DNA of 64,000 bases from Agromyces sp. LHK192 (GCF_004006235.1 NZ_CP034753.1:2170001-2234000); one strand, 5' to 3'. Positions 31,888 through 42,917 are shown, counted from the first letter of the stretch. Program-made: numbers and translations. Notes: generated by a model not told the origin, from the letters alone.

Positions 31888-33345
31888 TCAGACGGCGAAC
31901 GCTCGCGCGCTCGCCGGAATCGGGCTCGGCAGCCGGGTCTCGCCTTCAAGGTACCGGTCGACGGCCGCGGCCGCAGCCCGGCCCTCGGCGATCGCCCAGA
32001 CGATGAGGGACTGGCCGCGCCCGGCGTCGCCCGCGACGTAGACGCCGGGGGTCGCCGTCGCGTAGTGGTCGTCGCGCTCGAAGTTGCCCCGCGCGTTCAC
32101 GGCGAGACCGAGCTGCGGATCGACCGTCTCGGTCTCCGGCCCGGTGAAGCCCAGGGCGAGCAGCACGAGGTCGGCCGGGATCTCACGCTCGGTGCCGGCC
32201 TTCGGCACGCGCCGACCGTCGACGAACTCCGTCTCGGCGACGCGGATGGCCCGCACCTCGCCGGCCTCGTTCGCGAGGAACTCGACAGTCGACGCCAGGT
32301 ACTCGCGCGTGCCGCCCTCCTCGTGCGCCGACTGGACCTCGAAGAGGGTCGGATGCATCGGCCACGGCTGGCTCGTCGAACGGATCGTGCCGGGCTGCTT
32401 GCCGATGGCCAGGTTCGTCACGCTGAGCGCGCCCTGGCGGTGCGCGGTGCCGATGCAGTCGGCGCCGGTGTCGCCGCCGCCGAGGACGACGACGTGCTTG
32501 TCCTCTGCCGTGATCTGGTCGAAGACGTCGTCGCCGGCGACCACCCGGTTGCCCTGGGTGAGGTACTCCATCGCGAAGTGGACGCCCGGAAGGTCGCGGC
32601 CCGGGATCGGCAGGTCGCGCGGCACCATCGCGCCGGTCGCGACGACGACCGCGTCGTAGCGCGCGCGCAACTGCTCCCACGTGATGTCCACGCCGATGTC
32701 GACACCCGCGCGGAAGCGGGTGCCTTCGGCGGTCATCTGCGCGAGCCGCTGGTCGATGTGCTTCTTCTCCATCTTGAAGTCGGGGATCCCGTACCGCAGC
32801 AGACCGCCGATGCGGTCGTCGCGCTCGTACACCGCGACGGTGTGGCCCGCACGCGTGAGCTGCTGGGCCGCGGCGAGGCCCGCAGGACCCGATCCGACGA
32901 CGGCGACGGTCTTGCCCGTCAGCCGACCCGGGGGCTGCGGCTGGACCCATCCGCTGCCGAACGCCTGGTCGACGATCGAGACCTCGACCTGCTTGATCGT
33001 CACCGCGGGCTGGTTGATGCCCAGCACGCACGACGACTCGCATGGCGCGGGGCACAGCCGCCCGGTGAACTCCGGGAAGTTGTTCGTCGCGTGCAGGCGA
33101 TCGGCCGCGGCGCGACCTTCGCCACGATAGGTGAGGTCGTTCCACTCCGGGATCAGGTTGCCCAGCGGGCAACCCTGGTGGCAGAACGGGATGCCGCAGT
33201 CCATGCAGCGGCCGGCCTGACGACGCAGTTGCGTCGGGTCGCCCTGCTCGTAGACCTCTTTCCAGTCCATGATGCGCACCGGCACGGGACGCCGCTTCGG
33301 CAGCTCCCGCTCGGTGACCTTGAGAAAGCCCTTCGGGTCAGCCAC
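31888..33345 (-). CDS. gltD: glutamate synthase, small (beta) subunit
   Basis: GltD, 485 residues, feeds NADPH electrons through FAD and Fe-S clusters to GltB. N-terminal Fe-S cysteines: CMDCGIPFCHQGCPLGN and CPAPCESSCVLG. FAD loop VVGSGPAGLAAAQQLT and NADPH loop LGGGDTGADCIGTAHRQ follow. GTG 33345 has GGAGG 7 bases upstream. The bases around this start are a copy of the gltB 3' end (see repeat entries), so the gene pair is separated by 53 bases of partly duplicated DNA. Confidence 0.96.
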   Translation of the reverse strand: MADPKGFLKVTERELPKRRPVPVRIMDWKEVYEQGDPTQLRRQAGRCMDCGIPFCHQGCPLGNLIPEWNDLTYRGEGRAAADRLHATNNFPEFTGRLCPAPCESSCVLGINQPAVTIKQVEVSIVDQAFGSGWVQPQPPGRLTGKTVAVVGSGPAGLAAAQQLTRAGHTVAVYERDDRIGGLLRYGIPDFKMEKKHIDQRLAQMTAEGTRFRAGVDIGVDITWEQLRARYDAVVVATGAMVPRDLPIPGRDLPGVHFAMEYLTQGNRVVAGDDVFDQITAEDKHVVVLGGGDTGADCIGTAHRQGALSVTNLAIGKQPGTIRSTSQPWPMHPTLFEVQSAHEEGGTREYLASTVEFLANEAGEVRAIRVAETEFVDGRRVPKAGTEREIPADLVLLALGFTGPETETVDPQLGLAVNARGNFERDDHYATATPGVYVAGDAGRGQSLIVWAIAEGRAAAAAVDRYLEGETRLPSPIPASARAFAV

Positions 33346-33357
33346 CCGTCACCTCCA
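33337..33357. repeat. copy 1 of a 21-bp direct repeat, over the gltD start
   Basis: The 21 bases are identical to 33398-33418. On the coding strand they hold the gltD ribosome site GGAGG and its GTG start. A further 13-base match with one mismatch (TCGAGTCCACACC against TCGAGTCCAGACC) follows in both copies, offset by 15 bases. Confidence 0.85.
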
Positions 33358-33397
33358 CGCAGTCAATGGGTAGGGCTCGAGTCCACACCGTGGTCGT

Positions 33398-33418
33398 GTC
33401 AGCCACCCGTCACCTCCA
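33398..33418. repeat. copy 2 of the 21-bp direct repeat, over the gltB stop
   Basis: Identical to 33337-33357. Here it encodes the last GltB residues (LEVTGG) and the TGA. Period between copies is 61 bases. Confidence 0.85.
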
Positions 33419-36400
33419 AGATTCGAGTCCAGACCACATCGCCGTCGGGGTCGAGTCCCTCGTCGACGGCGACCTGCCGCGTGCGGAGCACCGCCGCGTA
33501 GTCGCGCGGCAGCACCTTCGTGAACCGGTCGAACGCCGCGTCGCCCTCGTCGAGCAGCGACTGCGCGACCGCGGAACCGGTGTGGGCGAGGTGCTGCTCG
33601 AGCAGGTCGCGAACGATCTCGCGGTCGGCGCTGCCGAGCGGCAGGAGCTCGAGCTCGCCCGTCGTGAGCGATTCCCGGTTCACCCGGCCCTCACGGAGGC
33701 CGAGCACGTAAGCGGTGCCGCCGGACATGCCCGCACCGAGGTTGCGGCCGGTCTCACCGAGGATCAGCGCAAGGCCGCCCGTCATGTACTCGAGCGCGTG
33801 ATCGCCCACGCCCTCGACGACCGCGGTGGCACCTGAGTTGCGCACCAGGAACCGCTCGCCCACGATGCCGCGGATGAACATCGAACCGCGAGTCGCGCCG
33901 TATCCGATCACGTTGCCGGCGATGACGTTGCGCTCGGCGGCGAAGCCGGCGTCATCCGTCGGCTTCACGATGATCTGGCCGCCCGAGAGCCCCTTGCCGA
34001 CGTAGTCGTTCGAGTCGCCCTCGAGGCGGAGCGTCACCCCGTTCGGCAGGAACGCACCGAACGACTGCCCGGCCGACCCGGTGAGCGTCACGTCGATCGA
34101 TCCGGCGGGCAGGCCGTGCTCGCCGTGGCGGACGGTGACCTCGTGCCCCAGCATCGTGCCCACGGCACGCTCGGTGTTTCGGATCGGCAGGTCGATCTCG
34201 ATCGTGCCGCCGTCGTCGAGCACCATCGCGCTGCGGGCGATGAGTTCGTTGTCGAAGTGCTCGTCGAGTTCGTGGTCCTGGGCGCGCGCGTTGCGGCGCG
34301 GCTCCGACTCGGAGAAGTCCGGGCCGACGAGCACCGGTGTCAGGTCGAGCCCCGATGCCTTCCAGTGGGTGACCGCGCGGTCGACGTCGAGCAGTTCGCG
34401 CCGGCCGATGATCTCGTCGATCGAGCGGAACCCGAGCTCGGCGAGGTACTCGCGAACCTCCTGCGCGATGAACTCGAAGAAGTTCACGACGAACTCGGGC
34501 TTGCCGGTGAAGCGCTTGCGCAACTCGGGGTTCTGCGTGGCCACGCCGACCGGGCAGGTGTCGAGGTGGCACACGCGCATCATGACGCAGCCCTCGACGA
34601 CGAGCGGCGCGGTCGCGAATCCGAACTCCTCGGCGCCGAGCAGGGCACCGATCACCACGTCGCGGCCCGTCTTCATCTGACCGTCGACCTGCACCACTAC
34701 GCGGTCGCGCATGCCGTTCAGCATGAGCGTCTGCTGGGTTTCGGCGAGGCCCAGCTCCCACGGGGTGCCGGCGTGCTTCAGCGAGTTCAGCGGGCTCGCT
34801 CCGGTGCCGCCGTCGTGGCCCGACACGAGGATCACGTCGGCGAGGGCCTTCGCGGTGCCGGCGGCGACCGCGCCGATCCCCGACTGGCTCACGAGCTTGA
34901 CGTGGATCCGCGCCTTGGGGTTCGCGCGCTTCAGATCGAAGATGAGCTGCTTGAGGTCCTCGATCGAGTAGATGTCGTGGTGCGGAGGCGGCGAGATGAG
35001 CCCGACGCCGGCGGTCGCGTGCCGCGTGCGCGCGACCCAGGGGTACACCTTCGTCGGCGGCAGCTGCCCTCCCTCGCCGGGCTTCGCGCCCTGGGCGAGC
35101 TTGATCTGGATGTCGTCCGCGTGCGTGAGGTACATGCTCGTCACGCCGAAGCGGCCCGACGCGACCTGCTTGATCGCGCTGCGACGCTCGGGGTCGAGCA
35201 GACGGTCGAGGTCCTCCCCGCCCTCTCCGGTGTTCGACTTCGCGCCGAGCCGGTTCATGGCGATCGCGAGGGTCTCGTGCGCCTCCTTCGAGATGGAGCC
35301 GTAGCTCATCGCACCCGTCGAGAAGCGCTTCACGATCGAGGCGACCGACTCGACCTCGTCGATCGGCACGGCCGGGCGGGTGCCCGTGCGCAGCGCGAAC
35401 ATGCCGCGCAACGTCATCAGCTGCTCGGCCTGCGAATCGACCAGCGAGGTGTACTCGCGGAAGATGTCGTAGCGGCGGGTCCGCGTCGAGTGCTGCAGGC
35501 GGAAGACCGTGTCCGGGTTGAACAGGTGCGGCGAGCCGTCGCGGCGCCACTGGTACTCGCCGCCCGTCGCCAGGCGCTCGTGCGCCCGCACGGCCTCGTC
35601 GACGGGGAACGCGGCGGCGTGCCTGGCCAGGTTCTCGGCTGCGACGACATCGAGGCCGACGCCGCCGAGCTTCGACGTGGTACCGGTGAAGAACTCGGCG
35701 ATGAACGCCTGGTCGAGTCCGACCGCCTCGAACGCCTGGGCGCCGGCATACGACGAGATGGTCGAGATGCCCATCTTCGACATGATCTTCAGCACGCCCT
35801 TGCCGAGCGCCTTGATCACGTTGCGCACCGCCTGCTCGGCCGTGACGCCCGTGATGACGCCCGAACGCACGAGGTCCTCGCAGGTCTCCATCGCGAGGTA
35901 CGGATTGACCGCGGATGCCCCGTACCCGACGAGCAGCGCGACGTGGTGCACCTCGCGCACGTCGCCGGCCTCGACGACGATGCCGACCTTCATGCGGTCG
36001 CCCGAACGGATCAGGTGGTGGTGCACCGCCGAGAGCATCAGCAGCGACGGGATCGGTGCGAGGTCCTTCGTCGAGTCGCGGTCGGAGAGCACGATGAAGG
36101 CCGCGCCCTCGGCGATCGCCTCGTCGACCTCGACGCAGAGCTCCGCCAAGCGGGCGCGGAGCGCCTCGGGGCCGGCGTCGACACGGTAGATGCCGCGAAG
36201 CGTCCGCGTCGTGCTCGCGCCGGGGCGCGGATCGATGTGGACGATCTTGGCCAGTTCGTCGTTGTCGATCACGGGGAAGTCGAGCACGACCTGCTTCGCG
36301 TGCTCGGGTCCCGCGGTCAGCAGGTTGCGCTCGGGACCGAGCGAGGTGCCGAGCGACGTCACGACCTGCTCGCGGATGGAGTCGAGCGGCGGGTTCGTGA

Positions 36401-37988
36401 CCTGGGCGAACTGCTGCGTGAAGTAGTCGAAGAGCAGCCGCGGCCGTTCGGACAGCACCGCCACCGGGGCATCCGAACCCATCGCTCCGAGCGGTTCCAT
36501 GCCCGTCTTCGCCATCGGCGTGAGGAGGATCTTGACCTCCTCCTCGGTGTAGCCGAAGGTCTTCTGGCGGCGGTTGACCGACGCCGGCGGATGCACGATG
36601 TGCTCGCGCTCGGGCAGGTCGGCGAGCCGGATGCGTCCGCCCTCGAGCCACTCCCCCCATGGGGCCGACGTCGACAGTTGCGCCTTGATCTCGTCGTCCT
36701 CGATGAGGCGGCCCGCCTCCGTGTCGACCAGGAACATGCGGCCCGGCTGGAGCCGGCCCTTACGGACGATCTTCGACTGGTCGATGTCGAGCACGCCGAT
36801 CTCGCTCGCCAGCACGACGAGGCCGTCGTCGGTCACGACGTACCGACCCGGGCGGAGCCCGTTGCGGTCGAGCGTGGCACCGACCAGCGAACCGTCGGTG
36901 AACACGATCGCCGCCGGGCCGTCCCACGGCTCCATGAGCATCGAGTGGTACTCGTAGAACGCGCGGCGGTCCGCGTCGATCTCGGCCTGGTTCTCCCACG
37001 CCTCGGGCACCATCATCATGATCGCGTGCGGCAGGCTGCGGCCGGCGAGCGTCAGGAGTTCGACGATCTCGTCGAAGGACGCCGAGTCGCTGGCGCCCTC
37101 GGTGACGATCGGCATGAGGGGGGCGAGGTCGCCGAGCACGTCGGCCTCCAGCTGCGACTGCCGCGCGCGCATCCAGTTGCGGTTGCCCTGGATGGTGTTG
37201 ATCTCGCCGTTGTGCGCGATCATCCGGAACGGCTGCGCGAGCGGCCACGACGGGAAGGTGTTGGTCGAGTACCGCGAGTGCACGAGGGCGAGCTTCGACG
37301 TGAACCGCTCGTCCGAGAGGTCGGGATAGAACGGCTCGAGCTGGAGCGTGGTGACCATGCCCTTGTACACCATGGTGCGGCTCGACAGCGAGGCGAAGTA
37401 GAGCTCCAGCTCGCGCTCGGCGCGCTTGCGCAGCCGGAACGTGAGGCGGTCGAGCGCGATGCCGGCGAGGTGGACGCCGTCGCGCTCGGCGGCGGATGCG
37501 ACGTAGACCTGCTGCACGGCGGGCATGGCGGCACGGGCGAGCGCACCGAGCTCCTCGGGGCGTACCGGCACCTCGCGCCAGCCGAGGACCCGAAGGCCCT
37601 CGTGCTCGGCGATGCGCGCGAACTGCTGCTTGATCGCGCTCCGCGCGGTCGGGTCGAGCGGCAGGAAGGCGTTGCCGACGGCGTACTGCCCGACCGGCGG
37701 CAGCGCGAACTCCGCGACCTCGCGCAGGAACGCGTCGGGGATCTGGGTGATGATGCCTGCGCCGTCACCCGTGCCGGCGTCCGAGCCGACCGCACCGCGG
37801 TGCTCGAGGTTGCGCAGGGCGTCGAGGGCAGCGGTGATGATGTCGTGGCCGGCCGACCCGCGGAGGGTCGCGACCATCGCGAGGCCGCAGGCGTCCTTCT
37901 CGGCGGCGGGGTCGTACATGCCCTGAGCCGTCGGGACGGTACCGAACCTCGAGAAGGGTGGGGTGAGCGACACGTGAACCGTCCTCAT
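33399..37988 (-). CDS. gltB: glutamate synthase, large (alpha) subunit
   Basis: GltB, 1529 residues, converts glutamine and 2-oxoglutarate to two glutamates. The glutaminase nucleophile is the cysteine in [13 protein letters not shown], exposed after cleavage of a short propeptide. FMN-domain motif: [20 protein letters not shown]; 3Fe-4S cysteines: [24 protein letters not shown] beta-helix domain closes it ([35 protein letters not shown]). ATG 37988 is used; the M in MYDPAAEKD at residue 24 is an alternative start. No clear ribosome site precedes 37988. Confidence 0.96.
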   Translation of the reverse strand: MRTVHVSLTPPFSRFGTVPTAQGMYDPAAEKDACGLAMVATLRGSAGHDIITAALDALRNLEHRGAVGSDAGTGDGAGIITQIPDAFLREVAEFALPPVGQYAVGNAFLPLDPTARSAIKQQFARIAEHEGLRVLGWREVPVRPEELGALARAAMPAVQQVYVASAAERDGVHLAGIALDRLTFRLRKRAERELELYFASLSSRTMVYKGMVTTLQLEPFYPDLSDERFTSKLALVHSRYSTNTFPSWPLAQPFRMIAHNGEINTIQGNRNWMRARQSQLEADVLGDLAPLMPIVTEGASDSASFDEIVELLTLAGRSLPHAIMMMVPEAWENQAEIDADRRAFYEYHSMLMEPWDGPAAIVFTDGSLVGATLDRNGLRPGRYVVTDDGLVVLASEIGVLDIDQSKIVRKGRLQPGRMFLVDTEAGRLIEDDEIKAQLSTSAPWGEWLEGGRIRLADLPEREHIVHPPASVNRRQKTFGYTEEEVKILLTPMAKTGMEPLGAMGSDAPVAVLSERPRLLFDYFTQQFAQVTNPPLDSIREQVVTSLGTSLGPERNLLTAGPEHAKQVVLDFPVIDNDELAKIVHIDPRPGASTTRTLRGIYRVDAGPEALRARLAELCVEVDEAIAEGAAFIVLSDRDSTKDLAPIPSLLMLSAVHHHLIRSGDRMKVGIVVEAGDVREVHHVALLVGYGASAVNPYLAMETCEDLVRSGVITGVTAEQAVRNVIKALGKGVLKIMSKMGISTISSYAGAQAFEAVGLDQAFIAEFFTGTTSKLGGVGLDVVAAENLARHAAAFPVDEAVRAHERLATGGEYQWRRDGSPHLFNPDTVFRLQHSTRTRRYDIFREYTSLVDSQAEQLMTLRGMFALRTGTRPAVPIDEVESVASIVKRFSTGAMSYGSISKEAHETLAIAMNRLGAKSNTGEGGEDLDRLLDPERRSAIKQVASGRFGVTSMYLTHADDIQIKLAQGAKPGEGGQLPPTKVYPWVARTRHATAGVGLISPPPHHDIYSIEDLKQLIFDLKRANPKARIHVKLVSQSGIGAVAAGTAKALADVILVSGHDGGTGASPLNSLKHAGTPWELGLAETQQTLMLNGMRDRVVVQVDGQMKTGRDVVIGALLGAEEFGFATAPLVVEGCVMMRVCHLDTCPVGVATQNPELRKRFTGKPEFVVNFFEFIAQEVREYLAELGFRSIDEIIGRRELLDVDRAVTHWKASGLDLTPVLVGPDFSESEPRRNARAQDHELDEHFDNELIARSAMVLDDGGTIEIDLPIRNTERAVGTMLGHEVTVRHGEHGLPAGSIDVTLTGSAGQSFGAFLPNGVTLRLEGDSNDYVGKGLSGGQIIVKPTDDAGFAAERNVIAGNVIGYGATRGSMFIRGIVGERFLVRNSGATAVVEGVGDHALEYMTGGLALILGETGRNLGAGMSGGTAYVLGLREGRVNRESLTTGELELLPLGSADREIVRDLLEQHLAHTGSAVAQSLLDEGDAAFDRFTKVLPRDYAAVLRTRQVAVDEGLDPDGDVVWTRILEVTGG

Positions 37989-38073
37989 CAACTAGTGGTA
38001 GCGGGGGACGTCGTCGGCCCGGTAGGGGTAGGTCGCGTCGCGAGGTGCGGCGGCGCGTCGGAGAACGTGGGTG

Positions 38074-39066
38074 TTACGCGGTAGCGGACCGGCCGGGGCT
38101 TGTGGCCTCCGTCTCGCCGGGTGCGTTCTCGCCCTCGACACCGTCGTCGAGAGAGTCGGAATCGGACTCGCTGTCGTCCGAGTCTACCTCAGCGTCGGGG
38201 CCGGCCCATTCACGGCCCGGTACGTAGACGCTCGGCTCACCGCCCGTGTGCCTGCGGCGCTGGACGATGAGGATCACGATGCCGAGGACGACCGCCGCCC
38301 AGGCCGCCCACACGTTCGTGCGCACGCCCAGGAACATCTCGCTCGGGTCGACGCGGATCGACTCGAAGAAGGCACGACCGGCGCCGTACCAGATGAGGTA
38401 GACCGCGAACGCTCGGCCCCAGCGAAGCGTGAAGCGACGCTCGAGCAGCACGATGACCGCGGCGCCGACGAGGTTCCACACCAGTTCGTACAGGAACGTC
38501 GGGTGGAACAGCGTGCCGGCTTCGAGGCCCTGCGGCCAGGCGGCGTTGTCGGACTCGATCTCGAGGCCCCAGGGCAGGTCCGTGGGCGCACCGAACAGCT
38601 CGTGGTTGAACCAGTTGCCGATACGGCCGACCGCCTGCGCGACGAGCAGGCCCGGCGCCAGGGCGTCGGCGAACGACCAGAACCGGAGCCCGGTCATGCG
38701 GCAGCCGATCCACACGCCGACGGCGCCGCCGATCAGAGAGCCGAAGATGGCGTTGCCGCCCTCCCAGATCGCGAAGACCCGCCACCATTCCTGTCCGGCG
38801 AAGTAGTCGTCGGGGTGGGTGAGCACGTGGTACAGCCGGGCGCCGATGATGCCCAGCGGCACCGCCCACAACGCGATGTCGAGCACGACGCCGGGTTCGG
38901 CGCCGCGCTTCGTGAGGCGACGAGACGTGATGACGACCGCGAGGATGATGCCGAGCAGGATGCACAACGCGTAGGTGTGGATGTTCAGCGTCGTCCACCC
39001 GAAGATCGGGATCTCCCAGACCTGCCATGCGGGGTCGGGGCTCGGGATGCTCAGGGGTGCGCTCAC
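38074..39066 (-). CDS. lgt: prolipoprotein diacylglyceryl transferase
   Basis: Lgt, 330 residues, transfers a diacylglyceryl group to the lipobox cysteine of prolipoproteins in the plasma membrane. About seven hydrophobic segments are visible, and the Lgt signature is in AVGRIGNWFNHELFGAPTDLP (here with the family's invariant arginine, asparagine and glutamate). A long acidic Asp/Ser tail (about residues 285-330) follows the last membrane segment, common in actinobacteria. The start is GTG 39066. It lies 64 bases downstream of trpA, the usual actinobacterial trp-lgt order. Confidence 0.95.
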   Translation of the reverse strand: MSAPLSIPSPDPAWQVWEIPIFGWTTLNIHTYALCILLGIILAVVITSRRLTKRGAEPGVVLDIALWAVPLGIIGARLYHVLTHPDDYFAGQEWWRVFAIWEGGNAIFGSLIGGAVGVWIGCRMTGLRFWSFADALAPGLLVAQAVGRIGNWFNHELFGAPTDLPWGLEIESDNAAWPQGLEAGTLFHPTFLYELVWNLVGAAVIVLLERRFTLRWGRAFAVYLIWYGAGRAFFESIRVDPSEMFLGVRTNVWAAWAAVVLGIVILIVQRRRHTGGEPSVYVPGREWAGPDAEVDSDDSESDSDSLDDGVEGENAPGETEATSPGRSATA

Positions 39067-39116
39067 GCCTGGTGCGCCTTTCTCACGGGGATGTCGGGCC
39101 GCGGACGGCCCAGACG

Positions 39117-39122
39117 AGCGTA
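39117..39122 (-). promoter_or_regulatory. candidate -10 hexamer TACGCT for lgt
   Basis: TACGCT lies 50 bases before the lgt GTG in the trpA-lgt gap. No -35 is recognisable, so lgt may instead be read from the trp transcript. Confidence 0.3.
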
Positions 39123-39130
39123 CTTCAAAC

Positions 39131-39910
39131 TCAGCGCGTGCCGCGCGCGAGCTCGGCCGCGAGGTCGCCGACGCCTGCGACGCCGCCGTCGGCGAGTGCC
39201 TTCACGAGGGCGGAACCGACGATCGCGCCCTCGGCGTACTCGAGCACCTCGGCGACCTGCGCAGCGGTCGAGACGCCGACGCCGACGCAGCTGGCCGGCG
39301 CACCCGCGGCCTGCAACCGACCGACGAGGGTCCGCGCCGCGGCGTCCACGTCGGCGCGTGCGCCGGTGATGCCCATCGTCGACACGGCGTAGACGAAGCC
39401 GCGGCTCCGGTCGACGGCCTGGTCGATGCGCGAGTCGGTCGAGGTCGGGGCAGCGAGGAACACCCGATCGAGTCCGGTCCGCTCCGAGGCGGCGAGCCAG
39501 TCGGATGCCTCGTCGGGGATGAGATCGGGCGTGATCAGGCCGGCACCCCCGGCGGCCGCGAGGTCGTCGGCGAAGCGGTCGACGCCGTACTGCACGACGG
39601 GGTTCCAGTAGGTCATGATCAGCACCGGTGCGTCGACGCGCTCGGTGATCCGACGCACCGCCTCGAAGCCGTCGGCGATGCGGAATCCGTTCGCGAGCGC
39701 CTGCACGGTGGCGGCCTGGATGACCGGGCCGTCCATCACGGGGTCGGAGTAGGGCAGACCGAGTTCGAGGGCGTCGACCCCGTTCTCGACGAGCGCCACC
39801 GCAGCCTCGACGCTCGTGTCGAGGTCGGGGAATCCGACCGGGAGGTACCCGATCAGCGCGCCGGCCGCCTCGTCGTTGCGCCGCGCGATGACCGGGCCGA
39901 CGGTCCTCAT
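39131..39910 (-). CDS. trpA: tryptophan synthase, alpha chain
   Basis: TrpA, 259 residues, cleaves indole-3-glycerol phosphate and passes indole to TrpB. The catalytic glutamate is in [17 protein letters not shown] and the catalytic aspartate in [14 protein letters not shown] 39910 overlaps the trpB TGA (ATGA), giving coupled translation and equal amounts of both subunits. The open frame extends further upstream but only across trpB in another frame. Confidence 0.96.
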   Translation of the reverse strand: MRTVGPVIARRNDEAAGALIGYLPVGFPDLDTSVEAAVALVENGVDALELGLPYSDPVMDGPVIQAATVQALANGFRIADGFEAVRRITERVDAPVLIMTYWNPVVQYGVDRFADDLAAAGGAGLITPDLIPDEASDWLAASERTGLDRVFLAAPTSTDSRIDQAVDRSRGFVYAVSTMGITGARADVDAAARTLVGRLQAAGAPASCVGVGVSTAAQVAEVLEYAEGAIVGSALVKALADGGVAGVGDLAAELARGTR

Positions 39911-41115
39911 TCCTGCTCCTCGCCGTCGTAGAGGCCGAACCAGCGGGCGGCCGTGTCCATGTCCTTGTCGCCGCGGCCGGAGAGGCTCACGAGGATGGTC
40001 GAGTTCGACCCGAGCTCCCTGCCTAGCTCGAGGGTGCCGGCGAGGGCATGGGCGGACTCGATGGCCGGGATGATCCCCTCGGTGCGGGTGAGCAGTCGCA
40101 ACGCGTCCATCGCGGCGGCATCCGTCACCGGACGGTACTCGGCCCGCCCGATGCTCGCCAGCCAGGAGTGCTCGGGGCCGACGCCGGGGTAGTCGAGCCC
40201 GGCCGAGATCGAGTGGGACTCGATCGTCTGGCCGTCGTCGTCCTGCAGCATGAGGCTGCGCGCACCGTGCAGCACGCCCGGGCGACCCTTCGTGAGGGTC
40301 GCGGCGTGCCGCGGCGTGTCGACTCCCTCTCCACCGGCCTCGAAGCCGTACAGGCCCACGCCCGGGTCGTCGAGGAAGGCGTGGAAGATGCCGATCGCGT
40401 TCGAGCCGCCGCCGACGCACGCGGTGACGGCGTCCGGCAGGGCACCCGTGAGGTCGAGGACCTGCTGGCGCGCCTCCTCGCCGACGATCTTCTGGAAATC
40501 GCGGACCATCTCCGGGAACGGGTGGGGGCCGGCGACGGTACCGAAGATGTAGTTCGTGTCGGCCACGTTCGTGACCCAGTCGCGGAGCGCGTCGTTGATC
40601 GCGTCCTTCAGGGTGCGGGATCCCGACTTCACGGCGATGACCTCGGCGCCCAGCAGCCGCATGCGGGCGACGTTCAGCGCCTGGCGCTCGGTGTCGACCT
40701 CGCCCATGTAGATCGTGCAGTCGAGCCCGAAGAGCGCCGCGGCGGTCGCCGTCGCGACGCCGTGCTGGCCGGCGCCCGTCTCCGCGATCACGCGGCGCTT
40801 GCCGATCCGCTTGGTGAGCAGCGCCTGGCCGAGCACGTTGTTGATCTTGTGGGACCCGGTGTGGTTCAGGTCCTCGCGCTTCAGGATGATGCGGGCGCCA
40901 CCGGCGTGCTCGGCGAACCTGGGCACCTCGGTGATGATCGACGGGCGACCGGTGTAGCTGCGGCCGAGCTCCTTGAGCTCGGCGTCGAAGGCCGGGTCGA
41001 GCTTCGCGAGCGTGTACGCCTCGCCGAGCTCGTCGAGGGCTGCGATCAGGGATTCAGGGACGAATCGTCCGCCGAAGTCGCCGAAGTACGGGCCGGTCTG
41101 TTCGCGCAGGGCCAT
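39907..41115 (-). CDS. trpB: tryptophan synthase, beta chain
   Basis: TrpB, 402 residues, a PLP enzyme joining indole and serine to make tryptophan. The PLP lysine is in [18 protein letters not shown], and the phosphate-binding [13 protein letters not shown] is complete; the N terminus [13 protein letters not shown] fits TrpB type 1. ATG 41115 is one base after the trpC stop and the stop overlaps trpA. Confidence 0.97.
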   Translation of the reverse strand: MALREQTGPYFGDFGGRFVPESLIAALDELGEAYTLAKLDPAFDAELKELGRSYTGRPSIITEVPRFAEHAGGARIILKREDLNHTGSHKINNVLGQALLTKRIGKRRVIAETGAGQHGVATATAAALFGLDCTIYMGEVDTERQALNVARMRLLGAEVIAVKSGSRTLKDAINDALRDWVTNVADTNYIFGTVAGPHPFPEMVRDFQKIVGEEARQQVLDLTGALPDAVTACVGGGSNAIGIFHAFLDDPGVGLYGFEAGGEGVDTPRHAATLTKGRPGVLHGARSLMLQDDDGQTIESHSISAGLDYPGVGPEHSWLASIGRAEYRPVTDAAAMDALRLLTRTEGIIPAIESAHALAGTLELGRELGSNSTILVSLSGRGDKDMDTAARWFGLYDGEEQE

Positions 41116-41116
41116 G

Positions 41117-41887
41117 TCACACCGCCAGGAATGCCGAGAGGTTCGCGATCGGGTCGCCGGTGACGAGCGCCTCGCCGACCAGCACGGCGTGCGCGCCGGC
41201 CCGCCGGTAGTGGGCGACGTCGTCCGCGGAGAGCACCGCGGACTCGGCGACGCGGATCGCGTCGGTCGGGAATCGGTCGACGAGGCGACCGAAGAGGTCG
41301 CGGTCGAGGTCGAAGGTCGAGAGGTCCCTGGCGTTGACGCCGATGAGGCGCGCGCCCAGCGCGGCCGCGCGGTCGAGTTCCTCGGCCGAGTGCGTCTCGA
41401 CGAGCGGGGTCATCCCGAGGTCGACGATCAGGGCGTAGAGGCGCCGGAGCGTGGCATCGTCGAGCGCCGCGACGATCAGCAGCACGAGGTCGGCGCCGGC
41501 GGCGCGCGCCTCGAAGACCTGGTACTCGCTCGAGATGAAGTCCTTGCGCAGCACCGGCAGTGCGACCGCCGCGCGCACGGCCTCGAGGTCGTCGAGCGAA
41601 CCGCCGAACCTGCGGCCCTCGGTGAGGACGCTGATGGCGCTCGCCCCGCCGAGTTCGTAGGTGCGCGCCAGCGCGGCCGGATCGGTGATCTCGGCCAGCG
41701 ACCCGCGGGACGGGCTCGAACGCTTGATCTCGGCGATCACCTTCACATGGGATGCCGGGGCCAGCGCCGCGATGGCGTCGACCGCGGTCGGGCGCGCCAG
41801 GGCCGCCGACTCGACCTCGGCGAACGGGCGAAGCGCCTCACGGGCGCGGGCGTCGGCGACGGCGTTCGCCGTCAGGTCCGAGAGCAC
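41117..41887 (-). CDS. trpC: indole-3-glycerol phosphate synthase
   Basis: TrpC, 256 residues, closes the indole ring to form indole-3-glycerol phosphate. Motifs: [13 protein letters not shown] (substrate lysine), [21 protein letters not shown] and [21 protein letters not shown] contains the phosphate site. GTG 41887 (LSDLTANAV) is chosen because the usual N terminus starts there and the longer open frame overlaps the HGxxPAAW gene. It lies 5 bases after that gene's stop. Confidence 0.95.
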   Translation of the reverse strand: MLSDLTANAVADARAREALRPFAEVESAALARPTAVDAIAALAPASHVKVIAEIKRSSPSRGSLAEITDPAALARTYELGGASAISVLTEGRRFGGSLDDLEAVRAAVALPVLRKDFISSEYQVFEARAAGADLVLLIVAALDDATLRRLYALIVDLGMTPLVETHSAEELDRAAALGARLIGVNARDLSTFDLDRDLFGRLVDRFPTDAIRVAESAVLSADDVAHYRRAGAHAVLVGEALVTGDPIANLSAFLAV

Positions 41888-41892
41888 GTCGA

Positions 41893-42123
41893 TCAGTGGG
41901 AGGACGGTGTGGTCTTGGCCCCGCCGACGCCGTACCCGGCGCGCGCGAGGGCCCAGCCCACGAGGAGACCGACCACGAGCAGCCCGGCCGAAGCCCAGAC
42001 CAGCCACTGCACGTCGAAGAAGAACGCCACGGTGCCGATCGAGAACGCGATGAGCATGATCGTGACGGCCGTCCACGCCGCGGGCGAGTGTCCGTGGCCG
42101 GGATCTGCGGTCTCAGTGCTCAT
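41893..42123 (-). CDS. HGxxPAAW motif-containing small membrane protein
   Basis: Seventy-six residues with the family motif HGHSPAAWT near residue 10, two membrane segments (about 17-36 and 39-60) and a short hydrophilic tail. The family is confined to actinobacteria and sits beside trp genes; its function is unknown, although transport or assembly in the Trp pathway has been suggested by context. ATG 42123 has GAAGGAG 4 bases upstream and a -10 TAGACT 31 bases upstream, so it heads the trpCBA transcript. Confidence 0.88.
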   Translation of the reverse strand: MSTETADPGHGHSPAAWTAVTIMLIAFSIGTVAFFFDVQWLVWASAGLLVVGLLVGWALARAGYGVGGAKTTPSSH

Positions 42124-42153
42124 GTCGCTCCTTCGTTGCGGGGGTTCGGTGCC

Positions 42154-42159
42154 AGTCTA
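42154..42159 (-). promoter_or_regulatory. -10 hexamer TAGACT for the HGxxPAAW-trpCBA operon
   Basis: CTAGACTG lies 30 bases before ATG 42123 on the - strand, giving a leader of about 24 bases with a clear ribosome site. The short leader leaves no room for a Trp attenuator. Confidence 0.5.
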
Positions 42160-42178
42160 GCGGGCGGTCCGCACGCTC

Positions 42179-42204
42179 CCCGTCCGCGCGACCGGCCGGA
42201 CGGG
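42179..42204 (-). terminator. candidate terminator between the Trp membrane protein and HGxxPAAW genes
   Basis: CCCGTCCG (42179-42186) pairs with CGGACGGG (42197-42204) around a 10-base loop, nine bases past the stop of the upstream gene. It would separate the his/trpE unit from trpCBA. Confidence 0.4.
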
Positions 42205-42212
42205 ATCGTCCA

Positions 42213-42917
42213 TCAATCGGTCGGGTCGTCGCCGCGGGTCAGCTCGTCCCAGTCGTCGATGGCGCGATCGGACGCACTCCCGCCGGTACGGCCGCCCGCA
42301 GCGGGTGGCGACGGGCGGTCGGCCGGGACCGCGTCCGTCGCCTCGGCGGCCCCGTCACCGGAGGCATCCGGGGTCGTCGTGCGCGCCCCGTCCGACTTCG
42401 CGAACGCTGCGCCGTCGCGGTAGCGGCGCGATGACGACGGCCAGGCGCGGCCGGTGACGAGCACGACGACGCCGGACGCGAGCAGCAGCACGCCGCCGGC
42501 GATCGCGGCGATCGGCCAGGCGGTCGCGACCGAGGACGCGACCAGTTCGGCCGTCGGATCGGCGCCCGCGACGCCCGTCGCATCGGTCACCGCCGGCGAG
42601 ACGGCGCCGATCGGATCACCGAGCGAGAGCCCCGCCGCCAGGAGCACGCAACCGCCGAGCAGCGCCGCAAGCAGGCCGAGCACGAAGCGGATGCCGGGCC
42701 CGGCGATCGCGAGCGCGCCGGCGAGGGCGAGGCCGGCGAGGCCGAGCGCAGCGAGCGCCGGCGAAGCGACCTGACCGCCGACGTCGATCACCGCACCGCC
42801 GCCCGCCGCACCGTCGATGACGAGCCGGAACCACGTCTGGCTCCACGACAGGAGCGCCAGCCCGCCCCCGACGATCGCGAGGAGGATCGCCGGCAGCTTC
42901 ATCCGTTCGGAACGCAC
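42213..42917 (-). CDS. Trp biosynthesis-associated membrane protein (TIGR02234 family)
   Basis: Membrane protein of 234 residues with four hydrophobic segments (about 7-25, 52-70, 75-97 and 130-153) followed by a long polar tail. It matches the actinobacterial family always found beside trpE; the function is unknown. GTG 42917 follows the trpE TGA directly (TGAGTG) and has GGAAGG 8 bases upstream; ATG 42902 is the alternative start. Confidence 0.83.
   Translation of the reverse strand: MRSERMKLPAILLAIVGGGLALLSWSQTWFRLVIDGAAGGGAVIDVGGQVASPALAALGLAGLALAGALAIAGPGIRFVLGLLAALLGGCVLLAAGLSLGDPIGAVSPAVTDATGVAGADPTAELVASSVATAWPIAAIAGGVLLLASGVVVLVTGRAWPSSSRRYRDGAAFAKSDGARTTTPDASGDGAAEATDAVPADRPSPPAAGGRTGGSASDRAIDDWDELTRGDDPTD

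Noticed and set aside
37988..38000. TACCAC six bases before the gltB ATG as another leaderless -10
   Set aside because: The sixth base is not T, so it fails the TANNNT pattern; gltB expression is left unassigned.
34116..38084. Open frame of 1322 codons on the + strand opposite gltB
   Set aside because: It is the antisense shadow of a GC-rich gene: highly Arg/Asp/His-rich with no conserved motif, while gltB on the other strand is unmistakable.
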